From positions 1 through 23,373 of the forward strand of contig JBBSEZ010000118.1 in assembly GCA_038239195.1 (NCBI GenBank): DNA of 23,373 nucleotides, read 5' to 3'. The DNA is from JBBSEZ01 sp038239195. GTDB lineage: Bacteria > Planctomycetota > Planctomycetia > Gemmatales > Gemmataceae. Positions 17,217-23,373 of the stretch are shown piece after piece (the first letter of the stretch is position 1; each line of letters starts with the position of its first letter). The translations under genes and the position numbers were made by a program. The notes below the pieces were generated by a model. That model was not told where the DNA came from, ran no database searches, and saw only the letters and a list, made by a program, of their open reading frames with translations.

Positions 17217-17879
17217 GTGCCAGCGACCGGCGAGACGAGCGCGCAACTGGCCCTTCGCGACCCGGACGTCCGCGTCATGCTGCGGGTGCGGGACGACGAG
17301 CCGGGCGCGTTCGAGGAGTTGGTCGAGCGCTATCAACACCGCCTGGTCGGCGTGATGAACCATCTCGTCGGCAACGCCGAGGAGGGCGAAGACCTGGCCC
17401 AGGAGGTCTTCCTGCGCGTCTACCGGGCGCGCAAGAAATACCGGCCACGCTCCAAGTTCTCGACCTGGCTGTTCACCATCGCCAACAACCTGGCCCTCAA
17501 CTGCCTGCGGGCCCGCCAGCGCAAGCCCGTCGTCCCGCTCAACGTGCGCGACTCCGGGCCCCTGGGCCCGCGCCCGCACGAGCAACTGGCCCACGATCCC
17601 GGCACCGGCCCCATGCAGAAGGTGCAGAAGCAGGAACTGACCGTCGTCATCCGGCAGGCCCTCGACACCCTCAACGAGCGCCAGCGCATGGCCGTCGTGC
17701 TCAACAAGTTCGAGGACATGAACTACGCCGAGATCGCCGAGGTCATGGGGCTGACCACCAAGGCGATCAAGTCTCTCCTCAGCCGCGCCCGCACGAACTT
17801 GCGGGCGGCCCTCAGCGGCTACGTGTACATGGATGGCCAGGCCGCTCCGGAAGAGAGCGGCGAAGACCCGGACGAATGA
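17217..17879 (+). CDS. ECF-type RNA polymerase sigma factor
   Basis: The 220-aa protein has sigma region 2 at about 29-100 (FEELVERYQHRLVGVMNHL, then EDLAQEVFLRVYRA and FSTWLFTIANNLALNCLR) and region 4 at about 142-205 (LDTLNERQRMAVVLNKFEDMNYAEIAEVMGL with the helix-turn-helix). Regions 1 and 3 are absent, as in extracytoplasmic-function sigma factors. A GTG start at 17217 has GAGG about 10 nt upstream. The anti-sigma-like membrane gene and the secreted-protein gene follow in the same direction, which suggests control by an envelope signal. Confidence 0.93.
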   Translation: MPATGETSAQLALRDPDVRVMLRVRDDEPGAFEELVERYQHRLVGVMNHLVGNAEEGEDLAQEVFLRVYRARKKYRPRSKFSTWLFTIANNLALNCLRARQRKPVVPLNVRDSGPLGPRPHEQLAHDPGTGPMQKVQKQELTVVIRQALDTLNERQRMAVVLNKFEDMNYAEIAEVMGLTTKAIKSLLSRARTNLRAALSGYVYMDGQAAPEESGEDPDE

Positions 17880-17918
17880 TTGGCTCTCCCTCACAAGCGC
17901 CTGGGCCCTCGGACGAAC

Positions 17919-18455
17919 ATGAGCAAACTCACTCCGTTGACCGAACAGGAGCGCGTCGAACTGGTCGCCTACCTCGACGGCGAGTTGACCGGCGAGGCGG
18001 CGCGCGCCATGGAGGCCAGGCTGAGCCTCGACCCGGGCGCCCGCGCCGAGGCCGATACGCTGCGGCGCACCTGGGAGTTGCTCGACTACCTCCCCAGGCC
18101 CGAGCCGTCCCCCACGTTCACCAGCCGCACGCTCTCCAAACTGGTCCCGATCCGCGACGACCGGACGGCGCTCGCGACGAGCGGGACGGCCCAGACGATC
18201 CTGCACGACAGGCCCTGGCTCCTGGCCCTGCTCGCGGGGGGCTGGGCGGCGCTGTTGCTGCTGGCGGCGCTGGGCGGCCGTGCCGCCTACAACCGGGCCG
18301 CGCCGCGCGAGCCGGGCGATCGAGAGCTCGTGCGCGACCTCCGCATCATCAAGAACAAGCCCGTCTACGACCTGGTCGAGGACGTCGAGTTCGTTCAGCA
18401 GCTCGACCACCCCGACCTGTTCGGCGAAGACAGGACGAAGCCGAAGGGCCGCTGA
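17919..18455 (+). CDS. Anti-sigma factor-like membrane protein
   Basis: The 178-aa product has an N-terminal cytosolic segment resembling anti-sigma domains (LTEQERVELVAYLDGELTGEAARAMEARL, then a helix DTLRRTWELLDYL), without the zinc-binding His/Cys set of classic zf-HC2 proteins, one membrane helix at about 99-120 (WLLALLAGGWAALLLLAALGG), and a short C-terminal domain. Position right after the ECF sigma gene supports a role in holding it at the membrane. The ATG at 17919 is taken from homology-like content; an in-frame TTG right after the sigma stop at 17880 would add 13 residues. No strong Shine-Dalgarno sequence is seen. Confidence 0.8.
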   Translation: MSKLTPLTEQERVELVAYLDGELTGEAARAMEARLSLDPGARAEADTLRRTWELLDYLPRPEPSPTFTSRTLSKLVPIRDDRTALATSGTAQTILHDRPWLLALLAGGWAALLLLAALGGRAAYNRAAPREPGDRELVRDLRIIKNKPVYDLVEDVEFVQQLDHPDLFGEDRTKPKGR

Positions 18456-18475
18456 GCCTGGGAAGGGGACGCGCC

Positions 18476-19633
18476 ATGCGACGCCGCGTTTGGTTCGTGC
18501 TGGTGCTGGGCCCGCTGGTCGCCGCCAACCCAGGCGAGCCGTCGGAGGACCTCGAACACAATCGCGCGCTGCTCAACGAATATCTCGCGAGCCCGGAAAC
18601 CTACCAGCGCCTGCGCCGCGACCTGCGCGCCTTTTACGCCCTGCCCCGCGAGCGCCAGGAGAAGTTGCGCCGGCTCGACAAGGCGATGCACGAAGGCGGC
18701 CCGCGCGAGCAGGAGCGCCGCTGGGCGGTGGTGGCCCGCTACGTCGCCTGGCTGGAGCGCCTCCCCGAGCCCGACCGGCAGCGCGTGCTGGGCGCGGGCG
18801 GGCCCGACGCCCGACTGGCGATCGTTCGCGAGATACGCGATCGGCAGTGGATCGACTCCCTGCCGGAGAAGTCGAAGTTGCGCGCGGGGCTGCGGAAGCT
18901 GTCGCCCGCCGAGCGCGCCCCCTTCGTCGCGCTGGAGCGGCGCAAAGAGCGGGAGCGCCGCGCTCACCTCCAGAGCGCGCCGATGCCGCCGGCCTTCCCG
19001 ACGCGCTTGCGCGACCTCCCCCCGGAGGTGGTGGCGTTCGTGCGGAAGACGCTGCGCCCGATGCTGAGCGAAGAGGAAAGCAAAAAGCTGGACGGCACCG
19101 AGGGCAAGGGGTGGCCGCAATATCTCCGCGTGGTCCGCACCCTGGCCGACAGGCACCCGGTCTTGCCGCCCGTCCACGGCAAGAAAGGGGCGACGCGCCT
19201 CGAGGAACTGCCCGCGGCCTACAAGAGGGCCTTCACGCCGCCCAAGGCGATCAAGCCCAACCGGGCCGAGCAGTTCCAGAAGATGCTCGCGCAGTTGAAG
19301 AAGCACGAAGGCCGCTGGCCGGACTACGCCCGCAAGGCCGCCGAGCTCGGCGAGAACCTCGCCGCCAAGAGGAAGGGTGTGGTGTTGCCGCCGCTGGGGG
19401 CATGTCGGCCCGATCAGTTCGCCCCGGAAATGCAACGCTTCCTGCTCGAGCGCCTGCGGCCGCCCTTTCTCACCGGGGACGAATTCAAGGAGCTGAAGGC
19501 GCGCGAGGGGCACTGGCCGAGGTATCCGCTCTATCTCCACAAGCTGGCGCGCGACAAGGCGCTGATCGTTCCGGGACTGACTTTGCCGGGGCCCGCGGAC
19601 CTCTGGGTGGGGGTGCGGCCCTTGCCGCCGTGA
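18476..19633 (+). CDS. Secreted helical protein of the sigma factor operon, unknown function
   Basis: The 385-aa product starts with a short signal-like sequence (MRRRVWFVLVLGPLVAANPG), followed by a mature part that is strongly charged and helical, with repeated LPxERQEKLRRLDKAM-like and LSPAERAPFVALERRKERE-like motifs reminiscent of DUF3106/Spy-type periplasmic proteins, and PxLLRER-like repeats (FLLERLRPPFLTGDEFKELKA). The resemblance is by eye only. GAAGGGG lies before the ATG, 20 nt after the anti-sigma-like gene. In planctomycetes such a gene after a sigma/anti-sigma pair may encode an envelope stress sensor or target. Confidence 0.8.
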   Translation: MRRRVWFVLVLGPLVAANPGEPSEDLEHNRALLNEYLASPETYQRLRRDLRAFYALPRERQEKLRRLDKAMHEGGPREQERRWAVVARYVAWLERLPEPDRQRVLGAGGPDARLAIVREIRDRQWIDSLPEKSKLRAGLRKLSPAERAPFVALERRKERERRAHLQSAPMPPAFPTRLRDLPPEVVAFVRKTLRPMLSEEESKKLDGTEGKGWPQYLRVVRTLADRHPVLPPVHGKKGATRLEELPAAYKRAFTPPKAIKPNRAEQFQKMLAQLKKHEGRWPDYARKAAELGENLAAKRKGVVLPPLGACRPDQFAPEMQRFLLERLRPPFLTGDEFKELKAREGHWPRYPLYLHKLARDKALIVPGLTLPGPADLWVGVRPLPP

Positions 19634-19674
19634 GTTCCGCTCGGCGGCGAAGTCGAGCGGCAGAACCTGGTTTT

Positions 19675-19704
19675 TGTAGGACGGCTCAGGAGGGCCGTCC
19701 TACA
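19675..19704. terminator. Hairpin after the sigma operon (palindromic repeat)
   Basis: TGTAGGACGGC (19675-19685) pairs perfectly with GCCGTCCTACA (19694-19704) around 8 nt. It lies 41 nt after the stop of the secreted-protein gene and is preceded by TTTTT, so it could end transcription from either side. The same palindrome type is common between planctomycete genes. Confidence 0.6.
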
Positions 19705-19735
19705 GGGAGGCCATTTCCTGCTCGGCGGCTAAAGG

Positions 19736-19764
19736 GGCGCCGGGCCTACGTCAGGCCCGGCGCC
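19736..19764 (-). terminator. Hairpin containing the stop codon of the PLP enzyme gene
   Basis: A 12-bp perfect stem, GGCGCCGGGCCT (19736-19747) with AGGCCCGGCGCC (19753-19764), closes a 5-nt loop. The stop codon TAG of the minus-strand gene (19746-19748) lies at the loop edge, and the last sense codons form one arm. A short CCTTTAG follows on the minus strand. It probably terminates this gene. Confidence 0.6.
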
Positions 19765-20897
19765 ATCGCCCTTTTGATCTCCTCCACGTCCTCGATCCCC
19801 ACCGACAGGCGGACCAGCCCGTCCGTGATGCCCTGGCGCGCCTTCTCCGCCGGGCTGACGTAGCGGTGCGACGTCGTCGCGGGATGGCTGCACGTCGTCG
19901 AGGTATTGCCCAGCGATGGGCTGAACGGCACGCCCGGCGCTCGGCGCATGAAGCGATTGACCGCGTCGCGCCCGCCCGCCAGGTCGAAGCAGAGCATGTT
20001 GCCCACCCCGCCGCGCAGCAACCCGGCGGCCAGGTCGTGGTCGGCATGCTCGGGGCGCCCCGGGTAGATCACCCGCGCCACGCCTCGCTGTTCGGCGAGC
20101 CAGTCGGCCAGCTCCGCCGCGTTGCTCGAGGCGGTGCGCATGCGCAGGGGCAGCGTCGCCAGACCGCGCTCGGCCAGCCAGCAGTCGAACGGGTTGGAGG
20201 CCAGGCCCCAGATGCTCACCACCTGGGTCAGTTCCGGCTGTAGGTCGCCGTTGCCGCACACCAGCCCGAGCGTCACGTCGGCGTGCCCGCCGATCATCTT
20301 CGTCAGGCTCTCCATCACCAGGTCGGCGCCGAGGTCGAGCGGGCGCACCAGGGCCGGCGTGGCGAAGGTGTTGTCCACGACCAGCAAGCAGTCGCGCTGA
20401 TGGGCCAGGCTCGCCAGCCGCGTCAGGTCGGCGACGCGCAGCATGGGGTTGGAGAGCGTCTCGACGAGCAGCACGCGGGCCGGCTCGGCCAGGGCGCGCT
20501 CCACCGCGGCCAAGTCGTTGACGTCCACGATGGTGGTGACCACGCCGAAGCGGGCCAGTTCCTGCGTGAGCAGCTGCGTGGTGCGGCCATAGAGGCGGTT
20601 GCTGGCGACGACGCGCCCGCCGGTCTGCAACGTGGCGAGCAAAATGGCGCTGAGCGAGCCCATGCCGGAGCCGGTGACGAGCGCCCAGGCGGCCCCCTCC
20701 ATCTCCGCCAACTGGGCCGCCAGGCGGCGCGCGTTGGGGTGCGCGTCGCGCGCATAAACGTACCCCGCCTCCTCGCCGTTGCTGATGCGGTCGAGGGCGT
20801 CGAGGTCGGGCAGCGTGTAGACCGAGGACTGGTAGAGCGGCGGCACCAGCGGGGCGCTCGCGCCCAGTTCCTCACGAGGCGACCGGTTCTCCGACAT
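19746..20897 (-). CDS. Cys/Met metabolism PLP-dependent enzyme (cystathionine gamma-synthase/lyase family)
   Basis: The 383-aa protein belongs to the trans-sulfuration enzyme family. Visible motifs: YQSSVYTLPDLD near the N-terminus, YARDAHPNARRL, ALVTGSGMGSLSAIL, VETLSNPMLRVADL, VVDNTFATP, and the PLP-lysine site ESLTKMIGGHADVTLG; the C-terminus ends GLVRLSVGIEDVEEIKRAM. It could be cystathionine gamma-synthase, gamma-lyase or methionine gamma-lyase; sequence alone does not decide. GGAGGG lies 4 nt before the ATG at 20897. It is relevant to methionine supply together with metH at 5895-9596, though not linked in an operon. Confidence 0.92.
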   Translation of the reverse strand: MSENRSPREELGASAPLVPPLYQSSVYTLPDLDALDRISNGEEAGYVYARDAHPNARRLAAQLAEMEGAAWALVTGSGMGSLSAILLATLQTGGRVVASNRLYGRTTQLLTQELARFGVVTTIVDVNDLAAVERALAEPARVLLVETLSNPMLRVADLTRLASLAHQRDCLLVVDNTFATPALVRPLDLGADLVMESLTKMIGGHADVTLGLVCGNGDLQPELTQVVSIWGLASNPFDCWLAERGLATLPLRMRTASSNAAELADWLAEQRGVARVIYPGRPEHADHDLAAGLLRGGVGNMLCFDLAGGRDAVNRFMRRAPGVPFSPSLGNTSTTCSHPATTSHRYVSPAEKARQGITDGLVRLSVGIEDVEEIKRAMAPGLT

Positions 20898-20956
20898 CGA
20901 GCCCTCCGCGTGGGGAAAAAGAAGGATGGTCCGGCGAGCTCGGTCATTGGATGAAA

Positions 20957-21027
20957 GCGCCCCCCTCGCGTCGAGAGGGCGCGCAAACGAACGGCGCGCC
21001 GCAAAGCTCGTTGCTCGCGGCGCGCCG
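20957..21027 (-). terminator. Two hairpins after the lipoprotein gene
   Basis: CGGCGCGCCGC (20992-21002) pairs perfectly with GCGGCGCGCCG (21017-21027), beginning 25 nt after the minus-strand lipoprotein stop. A second, weaker stem (GCGCCC...GGGCGC, about 20957-20982) follows. Together they probably end the upstream transcript before the PLP enzyme gene. Confidence 0.6.
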
Positions 21028-21051
21028 GGAGATGGGGGCGGGACAGGTAAC

Positions 21052-21936
21052 TCACTCGCCCGGTGGCTTGAGCAGGTTCTGGACGGCGACCCACATCGTG
21101 CGATGTTCGGGGTCGTCCTCAACCTTGAAGCCGAGGCGCATCGCCTCGCGCCGCGCTCGTTCGTCGGAGAGCCTGCCGTGGCCGCGGAAGTGGAGATACC
21201 ACAGCCCTCCCAGGACGGAACTGTCCTTGTCGTAGACGAACAGGGGCAGGTTGTCGGCGTTGGTGACGATCCTGTCGAACTCCTTGACGATCTCGCGCGT
21301 CAGCGTGGCGGGGGACACTTCGAGGCTCAGGTAGATCAGCCCCTTGCGCTCGAACTGGCGCCTGGCGGCGCTGTTGTCCTCGCCCGGGGCCCGGACGTGC
21401 AGGACGGTCTTGTAGTTGCGCGACTTGAGCCAATCGACGCCATCGAGAAAGGGCTGCTGTCCCGAGGCAACCCGGGGCCGAACGAGGGCGAACTGGAGGA
21501 TGTCCACCGGCAACGCCAGATCGCCTTCCTCCGCCGGGGCTGCCTTGGCCGGGCCCGAATCGACCGGCGGCTCGGGAGCGGGCGGCGAGAACCGGGCCGA
21601 CTCGCGCGGGCCGGGGTTGCTGTCCTTGGGTGGCAACAGCCGGGCGCCGGGCCCCGGCGGCGACGGCGGCGGTTCCGGGCGGAAAGAGGACGGCGGTCCC
21701 TCGGGCGGGGGGGGCGTTTCGGCTGGTGGGGCGGGCATGGGCCGGCCCAGGGCCGCGGGCGGGGGGGCCCCGATCGGGACCAGGCGGCCAGGGGGGGCAT
21801 TCACGCCACAGGTGCCGCAGGGCGCGGGGGGCGGCGCGGGCGCGAAAAACGAAGAGCGGCGCTCGTGGGAGCAACAGCCCTCGACGCTCACCAGCCCAAC
21901 GGCGGTCAGCATCAGCAAGGCGCAGGGACGTTTCAT
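21052..21936 (-). CDS. Proline-rich lipoprotein with a phosphatase-like C-terminal domain lacking catalytic residues
   Basis: The 294-aa product starts MKRPCALLMLTAVG and has a lipobox-like VEGC with the lipid-accepting Cys at 21. Residues about 31-135 are very rich in proline and probably span the periplasm. The C-terminal part (about 145-275) resembles tyrosine-phosphatase-fold DUF442-type domains: VASGQQPFLDGVDWLKSRNYKTVLHVRAPGE matches their first strands. The place of the Cx5R active-site loop reads VYDKDSSVLGG, with neither Cys nor Arg. GGAGG lies 7 nt before the ATG at 21936, and a TAGAAT -10-like element is at 21969-21974. Function is unknown. Confidence 0.82.
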   Translation of the reverse strand: MKRPCALLMLTAVGLVSVEGCCSHERRSSFFAPAPPPAPCGTCGVNAPPGRLVPIGAPPPAALGRPMPAPPAETPPPPEGPPSSFRPEPPPSPPGPGARLLPPKDSNPGPRESARFSPPAPEPPVDSGPAKAAPAEEGDLALPVDILQFALVRPRVASGQQPFLDGVDWLKSRNYKTVLHVRAPGEDNSAARRQFERKGLIYLSLEVSPATLTREIVKEFDRIVTNADNLPLFVYDKDSSVLGGLWYLHFRGHGRLSDERARREAMRLGFKVEDDPEHRTMWVAVQNLLKPPGE

Positions 21937-21968
21937 GGCTCGCCTCCTTCTCTTTCTGTTCCTCCTCG

Positions 21969-21974
21969 ATTCTA
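21969..21974 (-). promoter_or_regulatory. Candidate -10 element of the lipoprotein gene
   Basis: TAGAAT on the minus strand lies 33 nt before the ATG at 21936. No convincing -35 is present. Confidence 0.35.
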
Positions 21975-22140
21975 CGGCGAAGGAACGCGCGCCCCCCAGA
22001 GCGCATGCGGCGAAGATCGCCAGAAAGAGGCCGGCGGAGAGCGAAAGGAATCGGTTGCGCCAACGGCGCGGGGCAGAGAAGGAGGTGGAGGGGGAGAGGG
22101 AGAAAGTTTCGGTGAACTGGGGCGGGGCCAACGCGAATCG

Positions 22141-22172
22141 TTCCAGGGCGCTTCGAGAGAAGCGCCCCGGAA
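22141..22172 (-). terminator. Terminator hairpin after the acidic membrane-anchored protein gene
   Basis: TTCC and GGGCGCTTC (22141-22154, one bulged base) pair with GAAGCGCCC and GGAA (22159-22172), giving 13 base pairs around a GAGA loop. It starts 11 nt after the TGA of the upstream minus-strand gene. No U-tract follows. Confidence 0.65.
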
Positions 22173-22182
22173 CGGAGTCATT

Positions 22183-23130
22183 TCACAGGGGGCCGGCGAG
22201 CTTGTAGTCGTAGAGGTTGGCGTCGCTGGGGCGGAACTCCATCGTGTCGATTTCGGGGTGCTCGGGGGAAGTCTCGAGTTCCTCGCCGGCGAGGCGCTGA
22301 TTCAGCTTGTGCGCCTTGTGCAGCGAGGTCTTGGTCTCCTCGCTCGGCCCTTCTTTGCCGGTCTCCGGCTTGGCAGGCGCCGGCGGAGTGCAGCTCGGGC
22401 TGCTCGTGCCCGGGCAATGGCCGGTGTAGGGGCATCCGGGGTAGCTGCGGTAGTGATTGACGTCTTCGCGGGGCTCCGGCGCGGTGCTCGACTTGGTCTC
22501 TTCGGCCGGGACGAACCACCAGCCCGACACTTCGATCTTCAGCATCTGGAACAGCTTCTCCAGACTGCTGACGCCTTCGCACTCCTCCCCTTCGCCCGTC
22601 GTGCCGGGGCTCACCTCCTCGCTCTTCTCGATCTCCTCAACCTTCTCGATCTCCTCAACCTTCTCGACTTCCTCGACCTCCTCGCCCTTGTCCTTGCAGT
22701 AGGGCATCTCGCGCGGGCAGTGGTGGTCGCCCACCGGGAGGTCGCTCTTGTCGATGGTCGAGTTGACGTCGGCCGGGACCTGGAGCGGGGTGAGCTCCTC
22801 GTCCTCGTGGATGGTGATCGGGGTGGCGGGCGGCTCGACGACGCCGGTCATCGGCTCCACGCGAACCGGCTCCAGCGCGTCATCGACGGGCGCGACGCTT
22901 TCGGACAGGCCCTGCGGGGGGGCCTGCTCGGAGGCCTCGCTGCTGCCCGGCGCCTTCGCGGTGCCGAGGCCCAGGGAGGGCATGCTGATGGGCGTGACCA
23001 CGCGGGAAGCGCCCAGGACGCACTTGCCGACCGTCGAATCGGGGTGGCAGCAGGTGTGGTAGGCCACGCCGAACATCCCGCCGGCCACGGCCACGCTGCC
23101 GGCGAGGCAACCCCAGAACAGTTTGCGCAT
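22183..23130 (-). CDS. Membrane-anchored acidic low-complexity protein, unknown function
   Basis: The 315-aa product begins MRKLFWGCLAGSVAVAGGMFGVAYHTCC, an N-terminal membrane anchor or signal. The middle is acidic, with about three 6-residue repeats of the KVEEIE type encoded by 18-nt tandem repeats (22625-22678). A later segment has IEVSGWWFVP, a Cys-rich stretch (YPGCPYTGHCPG) and a final block ending YDYKLAGPL. No domain could be named. GAGGGAG sits 4 nt before the ATG. The leader contains a hairpin at 23190-23208, and a TATAGT -10-like element lies at 23263-23268. It has the look of planctomycete-specific envelope proteins. Confidence 0.82.
   Translation of the reverse strand: MRKLFWGCLAGSVAVAGGMFGVAYHTCCHPDSTVGKCVLGASRVVTPISMPSLGLGTAKAPGSSEASEQAPPQGLSESVAPVDDALEPVRVEPMTGVVEPPATPITIHEDEELTPLQVPADVNSTIDKSDLPVGDHHCPREMPYCKDKGEEVEEVEKVEEIEKVEEIEKSEEVSPGTTGEGEECEGVSSLEKLFQMLKIEVSGWWFVPAEETKSSTAPEPREDVNHYRSYPGCPYTGHCPGTSSPSCTPPAPAKPETGKEGPSEETKTSLHKAHKLNQRLAGEELETSPEHPEIDTMEFRPSDANLYDYKLAGPL
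22625..22678. repeat. 18-nt in-gene tandem repeat (3 units)
   Basis: Two identical 18-nt units (22625-22642 and 22643-22660) and a third with four changes (22661-22678) encode the KVEEIE-type repeat of the acidic protein. Copy number may vary between strains. Confidence 0.8.
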
Positions 23131-23189
23131 GATCTCCCTCTGCTCCGTGAGAAACGAACGGAATCGAACGCTGTCCGCGAAGGGCGTTT

Positions 23190-23208
23190 GGCGGCCAGAC
23201 AGGCCGCC
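23190..23208. repeat. Perfect 7-bp stem in the leader of the acidic protein gene
   Basis: GGCGGCC (23190-23196) and GGCCGCC (23202-23208) enclose AGACA. It lies about 60 nt upstream of the ATG in the presumed 5' leader. A run of seven A follows at 23220-23226 on the plus strand. Confidence 0.5.
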
Positions 23209-23262
23209 GAGCCCGCGCTAAAAAAAGGATGGGTTGAGGGGCTGACTCCTGATGCGGGGCGG

Positions 23263-23268
23263 ACTATA
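23263..23268 (-). promoter_or_regulatory. Candidate -10 element of the acidic protein gene
   Basis: TATAGT on the minus strand, with no clear -35. It would give a leader of roughly 125 nt containing the 23190-23208 hairpin. The rest of the edge region (to 23373) is GC-rich low-complexity DNA with no gene seen. Confidence 0.3.
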
Positions 23269-23373
23269 GCGAAGGGCCCCTGCGCGGGAAAGAGCAGTTG
23301 CGGGCCCCCACCGCCACCCCCCCACCCGGCGGGCCCGGGGGGTTTGCGCGTGCGGCGTGGCGGTCGGCCCCCC

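Noticed and set aside
18395..19540. A 381-aa minus-strand open frame
   Set aside because: It is the shadow of the secreted-protein gene, which has an RBS, a signal-like start and operon position on the plus strand.
22625..22678. A CRISPR-like repeat
   Set aside because: The units are directly adjacent without spacers and are coding sequence.

Overview
The window reads as chromosomal DNA of a high-GC planctomycete, most likely a Gemmataceae-type organism. This is inferred from gene content and style: DUF4058, DUF4337 and DUF433/DUF5615 families, an RNA polymerase sigma factor followed by a membrane anti-sigma-like gene and a secreted partner, proline-rich lipoproteins, and many palindromic intergenic repeats. 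No rRNA, tRNA, CRISPR array or transposase gene was seen.

Positions 1-4538 (all minus strand) form the most unusual part. One intact mandelate racemase/enolase-superfamily gene (2752-3867) is followed downstream by three further pieces of the 3' end of the same kind of gene (about 2026-2310, 1106-1219 and 1-258). Small gene modules sit between them in strict alternation: a DUF104-like antitoxin with an internally deleted PIN gene, an intact antitoxin/PIN pair, and a DUF4058 gene. A DUF433/DUF5615 toxin-antitoxin-like pair lies directly before the intact racemase gene. Every tail begins at or within a few codons of a cargo stop codon, and every cargo has its own Shine-Dalgarno sequence. The result is a repeated 'cargo + racemase tail' array.

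Positions 4560-9596 (minus strand) are housekeeping: panD (pantothenate synthesis), phoU (phosphate regulation) and full-length metH (cobalamin-dependent methionine synthase). A 1.4-kb gene-free stretch follows (9597-10990). It holds a candidate metH promoter, an implied leader of about 700 nt, several strong stem-loops and a MITE-like inverted repeat.

Positions 10991-15907 hold a small four-helix membrane protein convergent with a DUF4337 protein across a perfect 16-bp inverted repeat, a Dabb (A/B barrel) protein whose stop codon lies in a repeat, a divergent sugar isomerase and Gfo/Idh/MocA oxidoreductase pair, and a two-gene membrane operon (250 aa plus a 30-aa microprotein) behind a very good sigma-54 promoter match.

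Positions 16080-19633 (plus strand) hold rlmN, then an ECF-type sigma factor, an anti-sigma-like membrane protein and a secreted helical protein, probably one signalling operon. Positions 19746-23130 (minus strand) hold a Cys/Met-metabolism PLP enzyme, a lipoprotein with a phosphatase-like domain lacking the catalytic Cys/Arg, and an acidic, low-complexity anchored protein. metH and the PLP enzyme both point to methionine metabolism but are far apart and not in one operon.
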